Shown here one piece after another: positions 1 to 8,668 of a stretch of DNA of 21,072 bases. Source of the stretch: an uncultured Porphyromonadaceae bacterium (GTDB lineage: Bacteria; Bacteroidota; Bacteroidia; Bacteroidales; Muribaculaceae); contig CALKRW010000018.1 of the NCBI GenBank assembly GCA_937989585.1, positions 1-21,072 of the forward strand, given 5' to 3'. Made by a program: the position numbers and the translations under genes. Below the pieces are notes generated by a model, which was given only the letters and a program-made list of their open reading frames with translations, was not told the DNA's origin and made no database searches. The first letter of the stretch is position 1. Every line of letters begins with the position of its first letter.

Positions 1-14
1 CAAAATATTATACA

Positions 15-22
15 TATCTTTG
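15..22 (+). promoter_or_regulatory. Candidate Bacteroidetes -7 promoter box (TATCTTTG)
   Basis: TATCTTTG followed by CA matches the Bacteroidetes -7 consensus TAnnTTTG. It would start the transcript of the LRR gene with a leader of about 200 nt. The -33 box would lie outside the window, so the call rests on one hexamer-like motif and the orientation of the next gene. Confidence 0.45.
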
Positions 23-224
23 CAACTGGGGATATGGAAGTTACATATCCGTTCCAAATCCATCCGAGACAGCATGGCCGTGGGCCGAGCACGCAAAACC
101 TTAAATAAACCTAAAAGTGCATGGCGCCGATTCCTTATTTCCTGAAATATCCCCAGAATCATCCTGTGCCAGAAATCGCATAATGATAATAATGAAATAA
201 ACGATAACTAAAAGCATCAAGACT

Positions 225-1298
225 ATGAGAAGAACCTTATTACTGCTGCTCGGAATGTTTCTGACGTTCTCCGCATCCGCCCTCGTAAGAACAGAAGTCC
301 GTCAGGACGGCCTAATCTTTGAAGTTTACAAAACAGTTAAAGAAGGTATGCCTAGAGCCGAACTCGTCGGCCAGTATCTGACCGAGAAAACCGATGTCGT
401 GATTCCATCGTCGGTCACCCTGAACGACACTGTCTATAAAGTCTTTTATATTGACGAAGCATTCAGGAACTGCGAGATGCTGACCTCCGTCAGCATCCCC
501 AATTCCGTGGAATATATCGGTTCCTACGCTTTCTCAAACTGCCCCGGACTGACATCGCTGGACATTCCCGATTCCGTTATCTATCTCGGCTACGGTGCAT
601 TCCGTGGAAGCGCCAACCTGTCTTCGGTGAATATAGGAAAATCGGTAACTGAAATATCCATGTCTGCTTTCGAGGGGTGCAAACGCCTGACAACGATAGA
701 CCTTCCAGATTCCGTAACAGAAATCGAAGGCTCTGCTTTTGAAGGTTGCACGGGCCTGACCACGGTCACGATGGGCAATTCAATAAAAAAGATTAGGGGG
801 AGTGCTTTCAATAGCTGCAGCCGACTGCAATCGATAGAACTACCGCCTTCCGTCGCCTATATCGGCGTCTATGCTTTCAGCAGATGTACCAGCCTGACCT
901 CAGTAGACCTTCCGGATGCCCTGTATTCGATTGAATCCAACGCTTTCGACGATTGCCCTAATATTCGCGAGGTGTACTATGAGACAGTAAATCCCACCAT
1001 AGCATTAGAAAATATCTTTACGAAGGAAGTATACGAGAACGCAACCCTCTACATCGGGAAAGGCGCACTTGACAAAGTCCGTACCACCAGGCCATGGTAT
1101 CTGTTTAAAAACGTACAGGAAAGAGTCTTTACCGGCGTCGATAAAGTCGCCCCGGACAACGAAGACATAGACTTCGGCGCCCCCGTGGAAGTCTACAATA
1201 TGGAAGGCGCGCTCGTGTCGAAAAGCGTCGAGGACCTCACCCCCGGCCTCTATATTGTCCGCCAGGGCAAGAACGTGAAGAAATTCAGCGTGAAGTAA
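225..1298 (+). CDS. Secreted BspA-like leucine-rich-repeat protein with C-terminal sorting-like tail
   Basis: A 357-residue exported protein. Residues 1-19 are a signal peptide: MRR, a leucine-rich core, then an SASA cleavage region. From about residue 75 to 255 there are tandem repeats of roughly 23 residues with the pattern LTSVxIPxSVxxIGxxAFxxC, the LRR_5/BspA type found in surface proteins of Bacteroidales and trichomonads that bind host or bacterial ligands. Residues 258-305 resemble the cap that usually follows BspA repeats (ATLYIGKGAL, then W..F). The last 50 residues (VEVYNMEGALV, then LTPGLYIVRQG, then KKFSVK) look like a type IX secretion C-terminal sorting domain; that is inference. 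The ATG start is supported by the signal peptide. The gene stands alone, with a promoter-like box far upstream and a strong terminator just downstream. The ligand is unknown. Confidence 0.85.
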   Translation: MRRTLLLLLGMFLTFSASALVRTEVRQDGLIFEVYKTVKEGMPRAELVGQYLTEKTDVVIPSSVTLNDTVYKVFYIDEAFRNCEMLTSVSIPNSVEYIGSYAFSNCPGLTSLDIPDSVIYLGYGAFRGSANLSSVNIGKSVTEISMSAFEGCKRLTTIDLPDSVTEIEGSAFEGCTGLTTVTMGNSIKKIRGSAFNSCSRLQSIELPPSVAYIGVYAFSRCTSLTSVDLPDALYSIESNAFDDCPNIREVYYETVNPTIALENIFTKEVYENATLYIGKGALDKVRTTRPWYLFKNVQERVFTGVDKVAPDNEDIDFGAPVEVYNMEGALVSKSVEDLTPGLYIVRQGKNVKKFSVK

Positions 1299-1334
1299 TC
1301 ATAGCGAAGAACTGCCTGCTAAAATAAAGAAGAT

Positions 1335-1369
1335 AAAAAATCGTCAACGAGTCGTTGACGATTTTTTTT
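1335..1369 (+). terminator. Rho-independent terminator of the LRR gene
   Basis: A perfect stem of 15 bp (1336-1350 with 1352-1366, core TCGTCAACGA/TCGTTGACGA) with a one-base nominal loop, flanked by an A-run and followed by a T-run. It sits 37 nt after the LRR stop codon. The A and T runs mean it could also act on the other strand. Confidence 0.9.
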
Positions 1370-1398
1370 GAAATTCTCGGCTGTAATGATTAACTTTG
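1367..1398 (+). promoter_or_regulatory. Promoter of the GH43 gene
   Basis: TTTG at 1367-1370, a 20-nt gap, then TAACTTTG at 1391-1398 and GCACC. This matches the Bacteroidetes sigma-ABfr promoter in both boxes and in spacing. The -33 box overlaps the T-run of the preceding terminator. The predicted leader before the GH43 ATG is about 145 nt. Confidence 0.8.
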
Positions 1399-1551
1399 CA
1401 CCGTGTATACACAAGCGACAACAGCGGTGTGCCGGAGGGCATTGCCGCAGAGGCATAATTTTCCGGCCTGTCATTCCCAACATCCGTTATGCCGGATTAT
1501 CCGTAATCACCTCAGAATATCATTACCAAAATACCTTAATGCAATAATCCG

Positions 1552-3246
1552 ATGAATAAAACTTCACTTATTCTCGCAAGTGCTCTTCTGACATCGTGCT
1601 GCAGCGTATTGGCAGCCGAAAAAGTGTCCGAAGTCTGGGTCCCGGACCTGGGCAACGGCAAGTACCTCAATCCCGTGATCAATGCCGACTATTCTGACCC
1701 AGATGTAGTCAGAGTGGGCGACGACTATTACATGACAGCGTCGAGTTTCTGCGACATTCCCGGACTTCCCATCCTCCATTCGAAAGATCTTGTAAACTGG
1801 ACCCTCATAGGCCATGCCATCGCGGAAATGCCCGAGTACGCCCAGTTCGTGCCCGACCCTAACCACGGCGGCGCGGTATGGGCCCCGGCGATACGTTTCC
1901 ACAACGGCGAGTACTACATCTACTGGGGTGACCCCGACCTGGGCATCTTCATGGTCAAGACCAAGAATCCCGCCGGACCGTGGGAGGCACCCGTCCTGGT
2001 ACACAAGGCCAAGGGCATTATAGACACCTGCCCTTACTGGGACGAGAACGGCAAGGCATACATAGCCCACGGCTACGCAGGCTCTCGCGCCGGCGTCAAG
2101 AGCATACTCGGCATGATAGAGATGACTCCCGACGGCACAAAGACAATCGGTCAGGACCGCATGATTTATGACGGCCACCTCGAGAATCCAACCATCGAGG
2201 GCGCCAAGATGTACAAGCGCGGCGACTACTACTATATCTTCTCTCCGGCCGGCGGTGTAGCCACAGGCTGGCAGGAAGTGCTACGCTCGAAAGACATATG
2301 GGGCCCCTACGAGACCCGCAACGTCATGGAACAGGGCAAGACCGACATCAACGGCCCCCATCAGGGCGCATGGATCGACACTCCTGACGGCAGCCAGGAC
2401 TGGTTCATCCACTTCCAGGACAAAGGTCCCTACGGCCGCGTCGTACTACTCGAGCCCATGAAGTGGAACAATGACGGATGGCCCGTGATAGGCGTGGACC
2501 CCGACGGCGACGGCCGCGGCGTTCCCGTCAACCAGTACGCCAAGCCTAAGGTCGGCAAGAACTACCCGAAGGCCACACCGGCTGACAGCGACGAGTTCGA
2601 CTCCACGACCCTCGGCCTGCAGTGGCAGTGGAAGGGCAACCCATCGGCACTGTGGTACTTCGCCGACGCCGCCAACTCGCGCCTGAAACTGTTCTCGCAC
2701 AACACCGAGAACGCCAAACGCCTGTACGACATGCCCAACCTGCTCCTGCAGAAATTCCCCGCACCAGACTTCACCGCCACCGCCAAGGTAGAGTTCGCCC
2801 CCCGCATGAAGGACGACAAGATGCAGGCCGGCGAGCGCGCAGGCATCACCGTCATGGGCTATGACTACGAGGCCCTGGCGCTCGAGGCCCGCGCCGACGG
2901 CATATACCTAGTCTCGATCGAGTGCGCCAAGGCCAACAAGGGCGGCGAGGAGAAAGTATCAGGCGAAGCCGTGAAAATCAGTGACGGCCCCACATCGGGC
3001 ACAGTCTACCTGCGTGCCAAAATCGAGCGCAAGGGCGTGAAGAAACCCACACAGAAACCCGACTACAAGTGCGAGGCCACATTCTACTACAGCCTCGACG
3101 GCAAGAAGTACACCAAGTTCGGCCCCGTGCTCAACGTCCGCGAGGGCCACTGGATAGGCGCGAAGATAGGCATGTTCTGCACCCGTCCCTGGACCTCGAA
3201 CGACAGCGGATGGCTGGACATCGACTGGTTCCGCATCACAAAATGA
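1552..3246 (+). CDS. Exported glycoside hydrolase family 43 (xylosidase/arabinofuranosidase type)
   Basis: A 564-residue exported glycosidase. The N-terminus is a signal peptide; L13-T-S-C16 also fits a lipobox, so it may be a lipoprotein or be cut after VLAA. Residues 38-335 form a GH43 five-bladed propeller with the expected catalytic set: general base D49 in YSDPDVV, pKa modulator D158 in IIDTCPYW, and general acid E216 in TIEGAKMYK. GPHQGAW and DWFIHFQD are also typical. Residues from about 345 to the end look like the C-terminal concanavalin-A-like domain that often follows GH43 beta-xylosidases. Family members remove xylose or arabinose from hemicellulose or pectin side chains; the exact substrate cannot be read from sequence. 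No susC/susD pair or other glycosidase lies nearby, so this is not a classical polysaccharide utilization locus. The upstream promoter is strong. Confidence 0.92.
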   Translation: MNKTSLILASALLTSCCSVLAAEKVSEVWVPDLGNGKYLNPVINADYSDPDVVRVGDDYYMTASSFCDIPGLPILHSKDLVNWTLIGHAIAEMPEYAQFVPDPNHGGAVWAPAIRFHNGEYYIYWGDPDLGIFMVKTKNPAGPWEAPVLVHKAKGIIDTCPYWDENGKAYIAHGYAGSRAGVKSILGMIEMTPDGTKTIGQDRMIYDGHLENPTIEGAKMYKRGDYYYIFSPAGGVATGWQEVLRSKDIWGPYETRNVMEQGKTDINGPHQGAWIDTPDGSQDWFIHFQDKGPYGRVVLLEPMKWNNDGWPVIGVDPDGDGRGVPVNQYAKPKVGKNYPKATPADSDEFDSTTLGLQWQWKGNPSALWYFADAANSRLKLFSHNTENAKRLYDMPNLLLQKFPAPDFTATAKVEFAPRMKDDKMQAGERAGITVMGYDYEALALEARADGIYLVSIECAKANKGGEEKVSGEAVKISDGPTSGTVYLRAKIERKGVKKPTQKPDYKCEATFYYSLDGKKYTKFGPVLNVREGHWIGAKIGMFCTRPWTSNDSGWLDIDWFRITK

Positions 3247-3316
3247 GACCGAGGAGCACAACCAAAGAACATACTTTTAAAAGCCACATAACAATAATCC
3301 AATAAGACATTGAAAG

Positions 3317-4627
3317 ATGGATTTTAAAGAAGTAAACGAACGATATACTCTTCCCGAGGCCATCAAGGAGGCACAGCGCTGCCTCCACTGCAAGGTCCCA
3401 GGATGCAAGAAGGGCTGTCCCATAAGCAACGAGATTCCCGACTGGATCGCCGAACTGGCCAAAGGCAACTTCGGCAACGCCGTATCCATAATCAACAGCC
3501 GCAGCAATCTGCCCGCAGTGTGCAGCCGAGTGTGCGCGCACGAGAAACAATGCGAGGGCAACTGCGTCCTGGCCAAGAAAGGGCAGGCCATCCACATAGG
3601 CCGTCTGGAACGATTCATCTCAGACTTCGACACCGAGGCCGCGTTCTCGCACGAGGGTCTGCCCGAGAAGTCGCGCGGCCGCGTGGCCGTCATCGGCAGC
3701 GGACCGGCCGGACTCACCATCGCAGGCGACCTGTCCCGCAGGGGCTTTGCCGTGGAAATCTTCGAGATGGAGCCAGAGCCGGGCGGCGTACTGATGTTCG
3801 GCATCCCCGAATACAGGCTTCCGAAAGATGTCGTGCGCCACGAAATCAAGAAAATCGAGAATCTCGGCGTCGTATTCCACATGTCGACGACCGTGGGCGA
3901 GGAACTGACAGTCGACGATCTGTTCGCCCGCGGCTTCGACGCCATATTCATGGGTACAGGCACCGGTGTTCCCAAGCGCCTGGACATCCCTGGAATCACA
4001 CATCCGGGCGTCCGCCAGGCGATACGCTTCCTGCGCCGCGTCAGCCTCTATGAGAACGGCCTGATGAGCCGCGACGAGGTTGTGGTAGGACCCGGCGACC
4101 ATGTATTCGTGGTCGGCGGCGGCAACACCGCCATGGACGCCGCCCGCACCGCGCTGCGCATGGGCGCCGACGAGGTGACCGTCATCTACCACCGCTCGAT
4201 AGACACCATGAAGGCACTGCGCAGCGAATATGACGAGGCTGTGGCCGAAGGCGTCAAATTCCTGTGGAACACATCGATAAAAGAAATCGAGGGAGAGGAA
4301 GGCTCGCCCAAACTCACCGCCATAACCATCGACACCGAGGGCAAGATAAGCCGTGTGCCCGCACAGCATGTGATCCAGGCCGTAGGCAGCGCGCCGGCAT
4401 CGCGCATCGTGTCGACCACCGATGGCATCGAGACAGACTCGCGCGGCTATGTGACGGTACGCGAGAACCCCTACGGCATGACAACGCGCAACGGCGTGTT
4501 CGCCGGCGGCGACGTGACCGCACGTCCCGCTACGGTAGTCCACGCCATGGAGGACGCCAAAAAGGTAGCCGAAGGCATCGCGAAATATGTGGATGCCGTG
4601 AAACTCATGCAGGAAATCCAAAAATAA
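3317..4627 (+). CDS. gltD: GltD-like NAD(P)H-dependent FAD/Fe-S oxidoreductase (glutamate synthase small-subunit family)
   Basis: A 436-residue protein of the glutamate synthase beta-chain family. The N-terminal Fe-S domain has two cysteine sets, C22/C25/C30/C34 and C69/C73/C79/C83, for [4Fe-4S] clusters. The FAD-binding Rossmann motif GSGPAG is at 127-132 and the NAD(P)H-binding motif GGGNTA starts at 267. The C-terminal GGDVTARPATVVHAMEDAK closes the FAD site. Relatives pass electrons from NADPH to the large GOGAT subunit, or act as NfnL/SudA-type transhydrogenase or sulfide dehydrogenase. No gltB large subunit is in the window, so its partner and reaction are open and the symbol is by family only. 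Residue 70 is serine where many relatives have glycine (AVCSRVC). It lies 70 nt after GH43 with no clear terminator between, so readthrough is possible. Confidence 0.85.
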   Translation: MDFKEVNERYTLPEAIKEAQRCLHCKVPGCKKGCPISNEIPDWIAELAKGNFGNAVSIINSRSNLPAVCSRVCAHEKQCEGNCVLAKKGQAIHIGRLERFISDFDTEAAFSHEGLPEKSRGRVAVIGSGPAGLTIAGDLSRRGFAVEIFEMEPEPGGVLMFGIPEYRLPKDVVRHEIKKIENLGVVFHMSTTVGEELTVDDLFARGFDAIFMGTGTGVPKRLDIPGITHPGVRQAIRFLRRVSLYENGLMSRDEVVVGPGDHVFVVGGGNTAMDAARTALRMGADEVTVIYHRSIDTMKALRSEYDEAVAEGVKFLWNTSIKEIEGEEGSPKLTAITIDTEGKISRVPAQHVIQAVGSAPASRIVSTTDGIETDSRGYVTVRENPYGMTTRNGVFAGGDVTARPATVVHAMEDAKKVAEGIAKYVDAVKLMQEIQK

Positions 4628-4631
4628 GTGC

Positions 4632-4639
4632 TACCTTTG
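4632..4639 (+). promoter_or_regulatory. Candidate -7 promoter box before kdgK
   Basis: TACCTTTG plus GC, five bases after the stop codon of the GltD-like gene and 63 nt before the kdgK ATG. It matches TAnnTTTG, but no TTTG is found about 20 nt upstream, so the promoter is weak or activator dependent. Confidence 0.5.
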
Positions 4640-4702
4640 CGAGAACCTTAATCGCACTATATCAAACCAAAATACAAAAATAAATCTATCACCAAACCAA
4701 TT

Positions 4703-5725
4703 ATGAGCAAAGTTGTTACTCTCGGCGAGATTATGCTCCGCCTTTCTCCCGAAGGATCCAAACGTTTCGTCCAGGTCGACTCGTTCGACGTCATCTGGGG
4801 CGGCGGTGAGGCCAATGTCGCCGTATCGTGCGCAAACTACGGCCATGACGCATGGTTCGTATCCAAACTTCCCACCCACGAAATCGGCCAGGCCGCAGTG
4901 AACGCCCTGCGCCGCTACGGCGTGCACACCGGCGCCATCGCCCGCGGCGGTGACCGTGTAGGCATATACTACTGCGAGACCGGCGCATCGATGCGTCCCT
5001 CGAAGGTCATCTATGACCGCGCCCACTCGGCAATCGCCGAAGCCAACCCCGAGGACTTCGACTTCGACGCAATCATGGAAGGCGCCGACTGGTTCCACTG
5101 GTCGGGCATCACCCCCGCTATCTCGGACAAGGCTGCCGAACTGACCCGCCTTGCCTGCGAGGCAGCAAAGCGTCACGGCGTGACCGTATCGTGCGACCTC
5201 AACTTCCGCAAGAAACTCTGGACATCCGAGAAGGCCCAGTCGATCATGCGCCCCCTCATGAAATATGTAGACGTCTGCATCGGCAACGAGGAAGACGCCG
5301 AACTCTGCCTTGGCTTCAAGCCCGAGGCTGACGTGGAGGCCGGCGAGACCAACGCCGAAGGCTACAAGGGCATCTTCAAGGCCATGGCCAAGGAATTCGG
5401 CTTCAAATATGTAGCATCGACCCTGCGCGAGTCGTTCTCCGCCACCCACAACGGCTGGAAGGCCATGATATACAACGGCGAGGAGTTCTACGAGAGCAAA
5501 CGCTACGACATCAACCCCATCATCGACCGCGTAGGCGGCGGCGACTCGTTCTCAGGCGGCCTCATCCACGGCCTTCTGACAATGCCCACCCAAGGCGAGG
5601 CCCTCGAGTTCGCAGTTGCAGCATCTGCCCTGAAGCAGACCATCAACGGCGACTTCAACCTTGTCTCGGCAGCCGAGGTCAAGGCTCTTGCCGGCGGCTC
5701 GGCAAACGGCCGCGTACAGCGCTAA
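4703..5725 (+). CDS. kdgK: 2-dehydro-3-deoxygluconokinase (PfkB family)
   Basis: A 340-residue cytoplasmic ribokinase/PfkB-family sugar kinase. The N-terminal GEIMLRLSPEG and WGGGEANVAVSCA are the substrate-side motifs typical of KDG kinases. The C-terminal signature DRVGGGDSFSGGL contains the catalytic base D281 and the anion hole. KDG kinase phosphorylates 2-keto-3-deoxygluconate, the common product of glucuronate and galacturonate breakdown, to KDPG. The very next gene is KDPG aldolase, which makes the assignment strong. The genes that make KDG (uxaA, uxuA, kdu) are not in the window. The ATG start is at the conserved N-terminus, MSKVVTLGE. Confidence 0.92.
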   Translation: MSKVVTLGEIMLRLSPEGSKRFVQVDSFDVIWGGGEANVAVSCANYGHDAWFVSKLPTHEIGQAAVNALRRYGVHTGAIARGGDRVGIYYCETGASMRPSKVIYDRAHSAIAEANPEDFDFDAIMEGADWFHWSGITPAISDKAAELTRLACEAAKRHGVTVSCDLNFRKKLWTSEKAQSIMRPLMKYVDVCIGNEEDAELCLGFKPEADVEAGETNAEGYKGIFKAMAKEFGFKYVASTLRESFSATHNGWKAMIYNGEEFYESKRYDINPIIDRVGGGDSFSGGLIHGLLTMPTQGEALEFAVAASALKQTINGDFNLVSAAEVKALAGGSANGRVQR

Positions 5726-5741
5726 CCACAGACACAGAACC

Positions 5742-5775
5742 ATTCGGAGATGTTCGTCGTGCAACATCTCCGAAT
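5742..5775 (+). terminator. Intercistronic hairpin between kdgK and eda
   Basis: A perfect 13-bp inverted repeat (ATTCGGAGATGTT / AACATCTCCGAAT) with an 8-nt loop, ending 18 nt before the eda start. There is no T-run after it, so it is more likely an mRNA-stabilising or attenuating hairpin between two co-transcribed genes than a full terminator. Confidence 0.65.
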
Positions 5776-5793
5776 ATAATTTCAACGAAAAAA

Positions 5794-6453
5794 ATGGCAA
5801 AATTCAATAAACTTCAAGTATCAAACAAGATGGAGGCCGCTCCCATGGTTCCCGTCTTCTACCACAAGGATGCCGCCGTTGCCTGCGCAGTAGTCAAGGC
5901 CTGCTACGAGGGTGGTGTCCGCTGCTTCGAGTTCACCAACCGCGGCGACTTCGCCCACGAGGTGTTCGAGGAGGTCGTTAAATTCGCCGCCAAGGAATGT
6001 CCCGACATGGCTGTCGGCGTAGGCTCGGTAGTCGAACCCGGCACAGCATCACTGTACATGCAGCTCGGCGCCTGCTTCGTCGTAGGCCCGCTGTTCAACC
6101 CCGAGGTCGCCCGCGTATGCAACCGCCGTCAGGTTCCCTATATCCCCGGCTGCGGCACAGTCAGCGAGATCGGCGCCGCCCAGGAGGTTGGCTGCGAGGT
6201 CTGCAAGGTGTTCCCCGGCGATGTCCTCGGCCCGAAATTCGTCAAGGGCCTCAAGGCTCCGATGCCCTGGACCAAAATCATGGTCACCGGCGGCGTAGAG
6301 CCCACATCCGAAAACCTCGCCGGATGGTTCGGCGCAGGCGCCGACTATGTAGGCATGGGATCCAAACTCTTCCCCAAGGACAAGGTAGCAGCCCAGGACT
6401 GGCAGTATGTCACCGACAAGTGCCGCGAAGCCCTCTCGTACTGCAAGAAGTAA
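5794..6453 (+). CDS. eda: KDPG / 4-hydroxy-2-oxoglutarate aldolase
   Basis: A 219-residue class I aldolase, the usual length for the family. The Schiff-base lysine is K138 in EVCKVFPGDVLGPKF. E46 in RCFEFTNRG is at the place of the catalytic glutamate. MVTGGVEPT is the phosphate-binding loop. It splits KDPG into pyruvate and glyceraldehyde-3-phosphate, and many members also use 4-hydroxy-2-oxoglutarate. With kdgK immediately upstream, it completes the lower part of uronate (Ashwell) or Entner-Doudoroff-like catabolism. The start is MAKFNKLQVSNKM, with no SD sequence, as is normal here. Hairpins lie on both sides of the gene. Confidence 0.93.
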   Translation: MAKFNKLQVSNKMEAAPMVPVFYHKDAAVACAVVKACYEGGVRCFEFTNRGDFAHEVFEEVVKFAAKECPDMAVGVGSVVEPGTASLYMQLGACFVVGPLFNPEVARVCNRRQVPYIPGCGTVSEIGAAQEVGCEVCKVFPGDVLGPKFVKGLKAPMPWTKIMVTGGVEPTSENLAGWFGAGADYVGMGSKLFPKDKVAAQDWQYVTDKCREALSYCKK

Positions 6454-6467
6454 TAAACACAGACTAT

Positions 6468-6501
6468 AGCCGTCACAGGGATTCAGCTCGCTGTGGCGGC
6501 T
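6468..6501 (+). terminator. Hairpin after eda
   Basis: An 11-bp stem (AGCCGTCACAG / CTGTGGCGGCT, one G-U pair) with a 12-nt loop, followed by TTTGT. It is probably a weak terminator or a processing hairpin before the transketolase gene. Confidence 0.6.
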
Positions 6502-6535
6502 TTGTCGCTTAATATCCGCTACACCATAAAACACC

Positions 6536-8557
6536 ATGGATAAAAAACTAATGAATTCGGCAGCCGACAACATCCGCGTGCTGGCAGCCGCTATGGTCGA
6601 GAAGGCCAAGTCGGGCCATCCCGGCGGTGCAATGGGCGGCGCTGACTTCGTCAACGTGCTCTACTCACAGTTCCTCGTCACCGATCCCGACAATCCCGAG
6701 TGGTTCGCCCGCGACCGCTTCTTCCTCGATCCGGGCCACATGTCGCCAATGCTCTACTCGGTGCTCGCGCTGCAGGGCCACTTTACCACCGACGAACTCG
6801 CACAGTTCCGCCAGTGGGGCAGCCCCACTCCCGGTCACCCCGAACTCGAGGTCGCCCGCGGCATAGAGAACACCTCCGGTCCCCTCGGCCAGGGCCACGT
6901 GATGGCCCTCGGCTCGGCAATCGCCGAACGCTTTCTCGTAGCCCGCTTCGGCGATGTCTGCGCACACAAGACCTACACCTTCATCTCGGACGGCGGTGTA
7001 CAGGAGGAAATCTCGCAGGGCGCAGGCCGCATAGCAGGCTATCTCGGACTGAACAACCTCATCATGTTCTATGACTCGAACAAGGTGCAGCTCTCGACCA
7101 TGGTCGACGCCGTCGACCGCGAGGATGTAGCCGCCAAGTACCGCGCATGGAACTGGAACGTGCTCGAAGTGGACGGCACCGACCCCGAGGCCATAGCCAA
7201 TGCTCTCGACCTGGCCAACGAGGAGAAATCGCGCCCGACCATCATCATCGGCCACACCGTGATGGGCCGCGGCGCCGTGACAGCCGATGGCGAAAGTTAT
7301 GAAGGCAAGTGCGACACCCACGGCAACCCGCTGAGCAAGTCGGGCGCCGACTACGCCGCAACAATACGTCACCTCGGAGGCGACCCCGAGAACCCCTTCG
7401 TCATCCGCGATGAGGTCAAGAAACTCTACGCCGACCGCGCCGAGGCCCTACGCAAGGAGGTTGCAGAACGCCACGCCGCCGAAAAGGCATGGGCCGAGGC
7501 AAATCCCGAGAAGGCAGCCCTGCTTCGCGAATACCTGTCGGGGAAGGCTCCCAAGGTCGACTATGCCTCGATTGAGATCAAGCCCAACAGCGCCTCGCGC
7601 GCCGCATCGGCAGCAGTCCTATCGGTTCTGGCCAAGAACGTCGGCAACATGCTCGTGGCAAGCGCCGACCTCGCGAACTCGGACAAGACCGACGGCTTCC
7701 TCAAGCAGACCCACGCACTCGCACCCGGTGACTTCAGCGGAGCATTCCTCCAGGCCGGCGTCAGCGAACTCACCATGGCCGTAATCATGAACGGCATCGC
7801 CGCCCACGGCGGCGTAATCGGCGCCTGCGGCACATTCTTCGTGTTCTCAGACTACATGAAGCCCGCTGTCCGCATGGCCGCGCTAATGGAACTTCCCGTG
7901 AAGTACATCTGGACACACGATGCATTCCGCGTAGGCGAGGACGGTCCGACCCACGAGCCAATCGAGCAGGAGGCACAGATACGCCTGATGGAGCAGATCA
8001 CAAACTTCTCGGGCAAGATGGCCCTTCTGGCACTGCGTCCCGCCGACCGTTTCGAGACCATCGTCTGCTGGGAGATGGCCATGGACAATACGGACACTCC
8101 CACCGCGCTCATCTTCTCGCGCCAGGATCTTCCCGACCTGCCCGGCACATGCTACGAAAAGGCTCTCGGCTGCAAGATGGGCGCATACGTTGTCGTCGAG
8201 GCCGAGAATCCCGATGTCACCCTGCTGGCCAACGGCTCGGAGGTCAGCCTGCTCTGCGACGTAGCCGAACTGCTCATGGCCGAAGGCATCCGCGCACGCG
8301 TGGTGTCGGTTCCCTCGGTAGGCCTGTTCAAGCACCAGAGCGCCGAATACCGCGACTCAGTGCTGCCCGCATCCGTACCCGTCTACGGCCTCACCGCAGG
8401 TCTGCCTGCATCGCTGCTGCCCCTGGTCGGCTGCAACGGCCACATCCAGGGCATGGAGCGTTTCGGCGCATCTGCCCCCTACAAGGTTCTCGACGAGAAA
8501 TTCGGCTACACACCCAATGCCGTGCTCGCCAACGTCAAGGCTTTCCTCAACAAGTGA
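6536..8557 (+). CDS. tkt: Transketolase
   Basis: A full-length 673-residue ThDP-dependent transketolase. GHPGGAMGG with H28 opens the pyrimidine-binding site. SDGGVQEEISQGAGRIAGYL (S151-D152-G153) replaces the canonical GDG metal/ThDP motif. The catalytic glutamate is E411 in AGVSELTMA. H473 in GEDGPTHEPIEQ is in the active site. It moves two-carbon units between ketoses and aldoses in the non-oxidative pentose phosphate pathway, feeding pentoses such as xylose or arabinose into glycolysis. The S for G in the GDG motif and VSE for the usual IRE seem to me typical of Bacteroidetes enzymes rather than damage; that is from memory. It follows eda at 82 nt. Confidence 0.95.
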   Translation: MDKKLMNSAADNIRVLAAAMVEKAKSGHPGGAMGGADFVNVLYSQFLVTDPDNPEWFARDRFFLDPGHMSPMLYSVLALQGHFTTDELAQFRQWGSPTPGHPELEVARGIENTSGPLGQGHVMALGSAIAERFLVARFGDVCAHKTYTFISDGGVQEEISQGAGRIAGYLGLNNLIMFYDSNKVQLSTMVDAVDREDVAAKYRAWNWNVLEVDGTDPEAIANALDLANEEKSRPTIIIGHTVMGRGAVTADGESYEGKCDTHGNPLSKSGADYAATIRHLGGDPENPFVIRDEVKKLYADRAEALRKEVAERHAAEKAWAEANPEKAALLREYLSGKAPKVDYASIEIKPNSASRAASAAVLSVLAKNVGNMLVASADLANSDKTDGFLKQTHALAPGDFSGAFLQAGVSELTMAVIMNGIAAHGGVIGACGTFFVFSDYMKPAVRMAALMELPVKYIWTHDAFRVGEDGPTHEPIEQEAQIRLMEQITNFSGKMALLALRPADRFETIVCWEMAMDNTDTPTALIFSRQDLPDLPGTCYEKALGCKMGAYVVVEAENPDVTLLANGSEVSLLCDVAELLMAEGIRARVVSVPSVGLFKHQSAEYRDSVLPASVPVYGLTAGLPASLLPLVGCNGHIQGMERFGASAPYKVLDEKFGYTPNAVLANVKAFLNK

Positions 8558-8590
8558 AACGCTGACTGATCCCTTGCCCCATAACGCAAT

Positions 8591-8625
8591 CAGGCGGGAA
8601 ATCCGGAATCCGGATTTCCCGCCTG
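8591..8625 (+). terminator. Strong hairpin between convergent tkt and mdh
   Basis: A perfect 16-bp stem (CAGGCGGGAAATCCGG / CCGGATTTCCCGCCTG) with a 3-nt loop, between the stop codons of convergent tkt and mdh. It lacks a real T-run on either side. By position it most likely stops or protects both transcripts. Confidence 0.75.
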
Positions 8626-8668
8626 GCTTATTGGACCATGCCTGAAAGTTCAGGCGCAAAGAGGTATA

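Noticed and set aside
1564..2178. Long minus-strand open frames opposite GH43, the GltD-like gene and kdgK (for example 204, 333 and 272 codons)
   Set aside because: They are opposite well-supported genes in GC-rich DNA, where antisense frames stay open by codon bias; their compositions show no domain.
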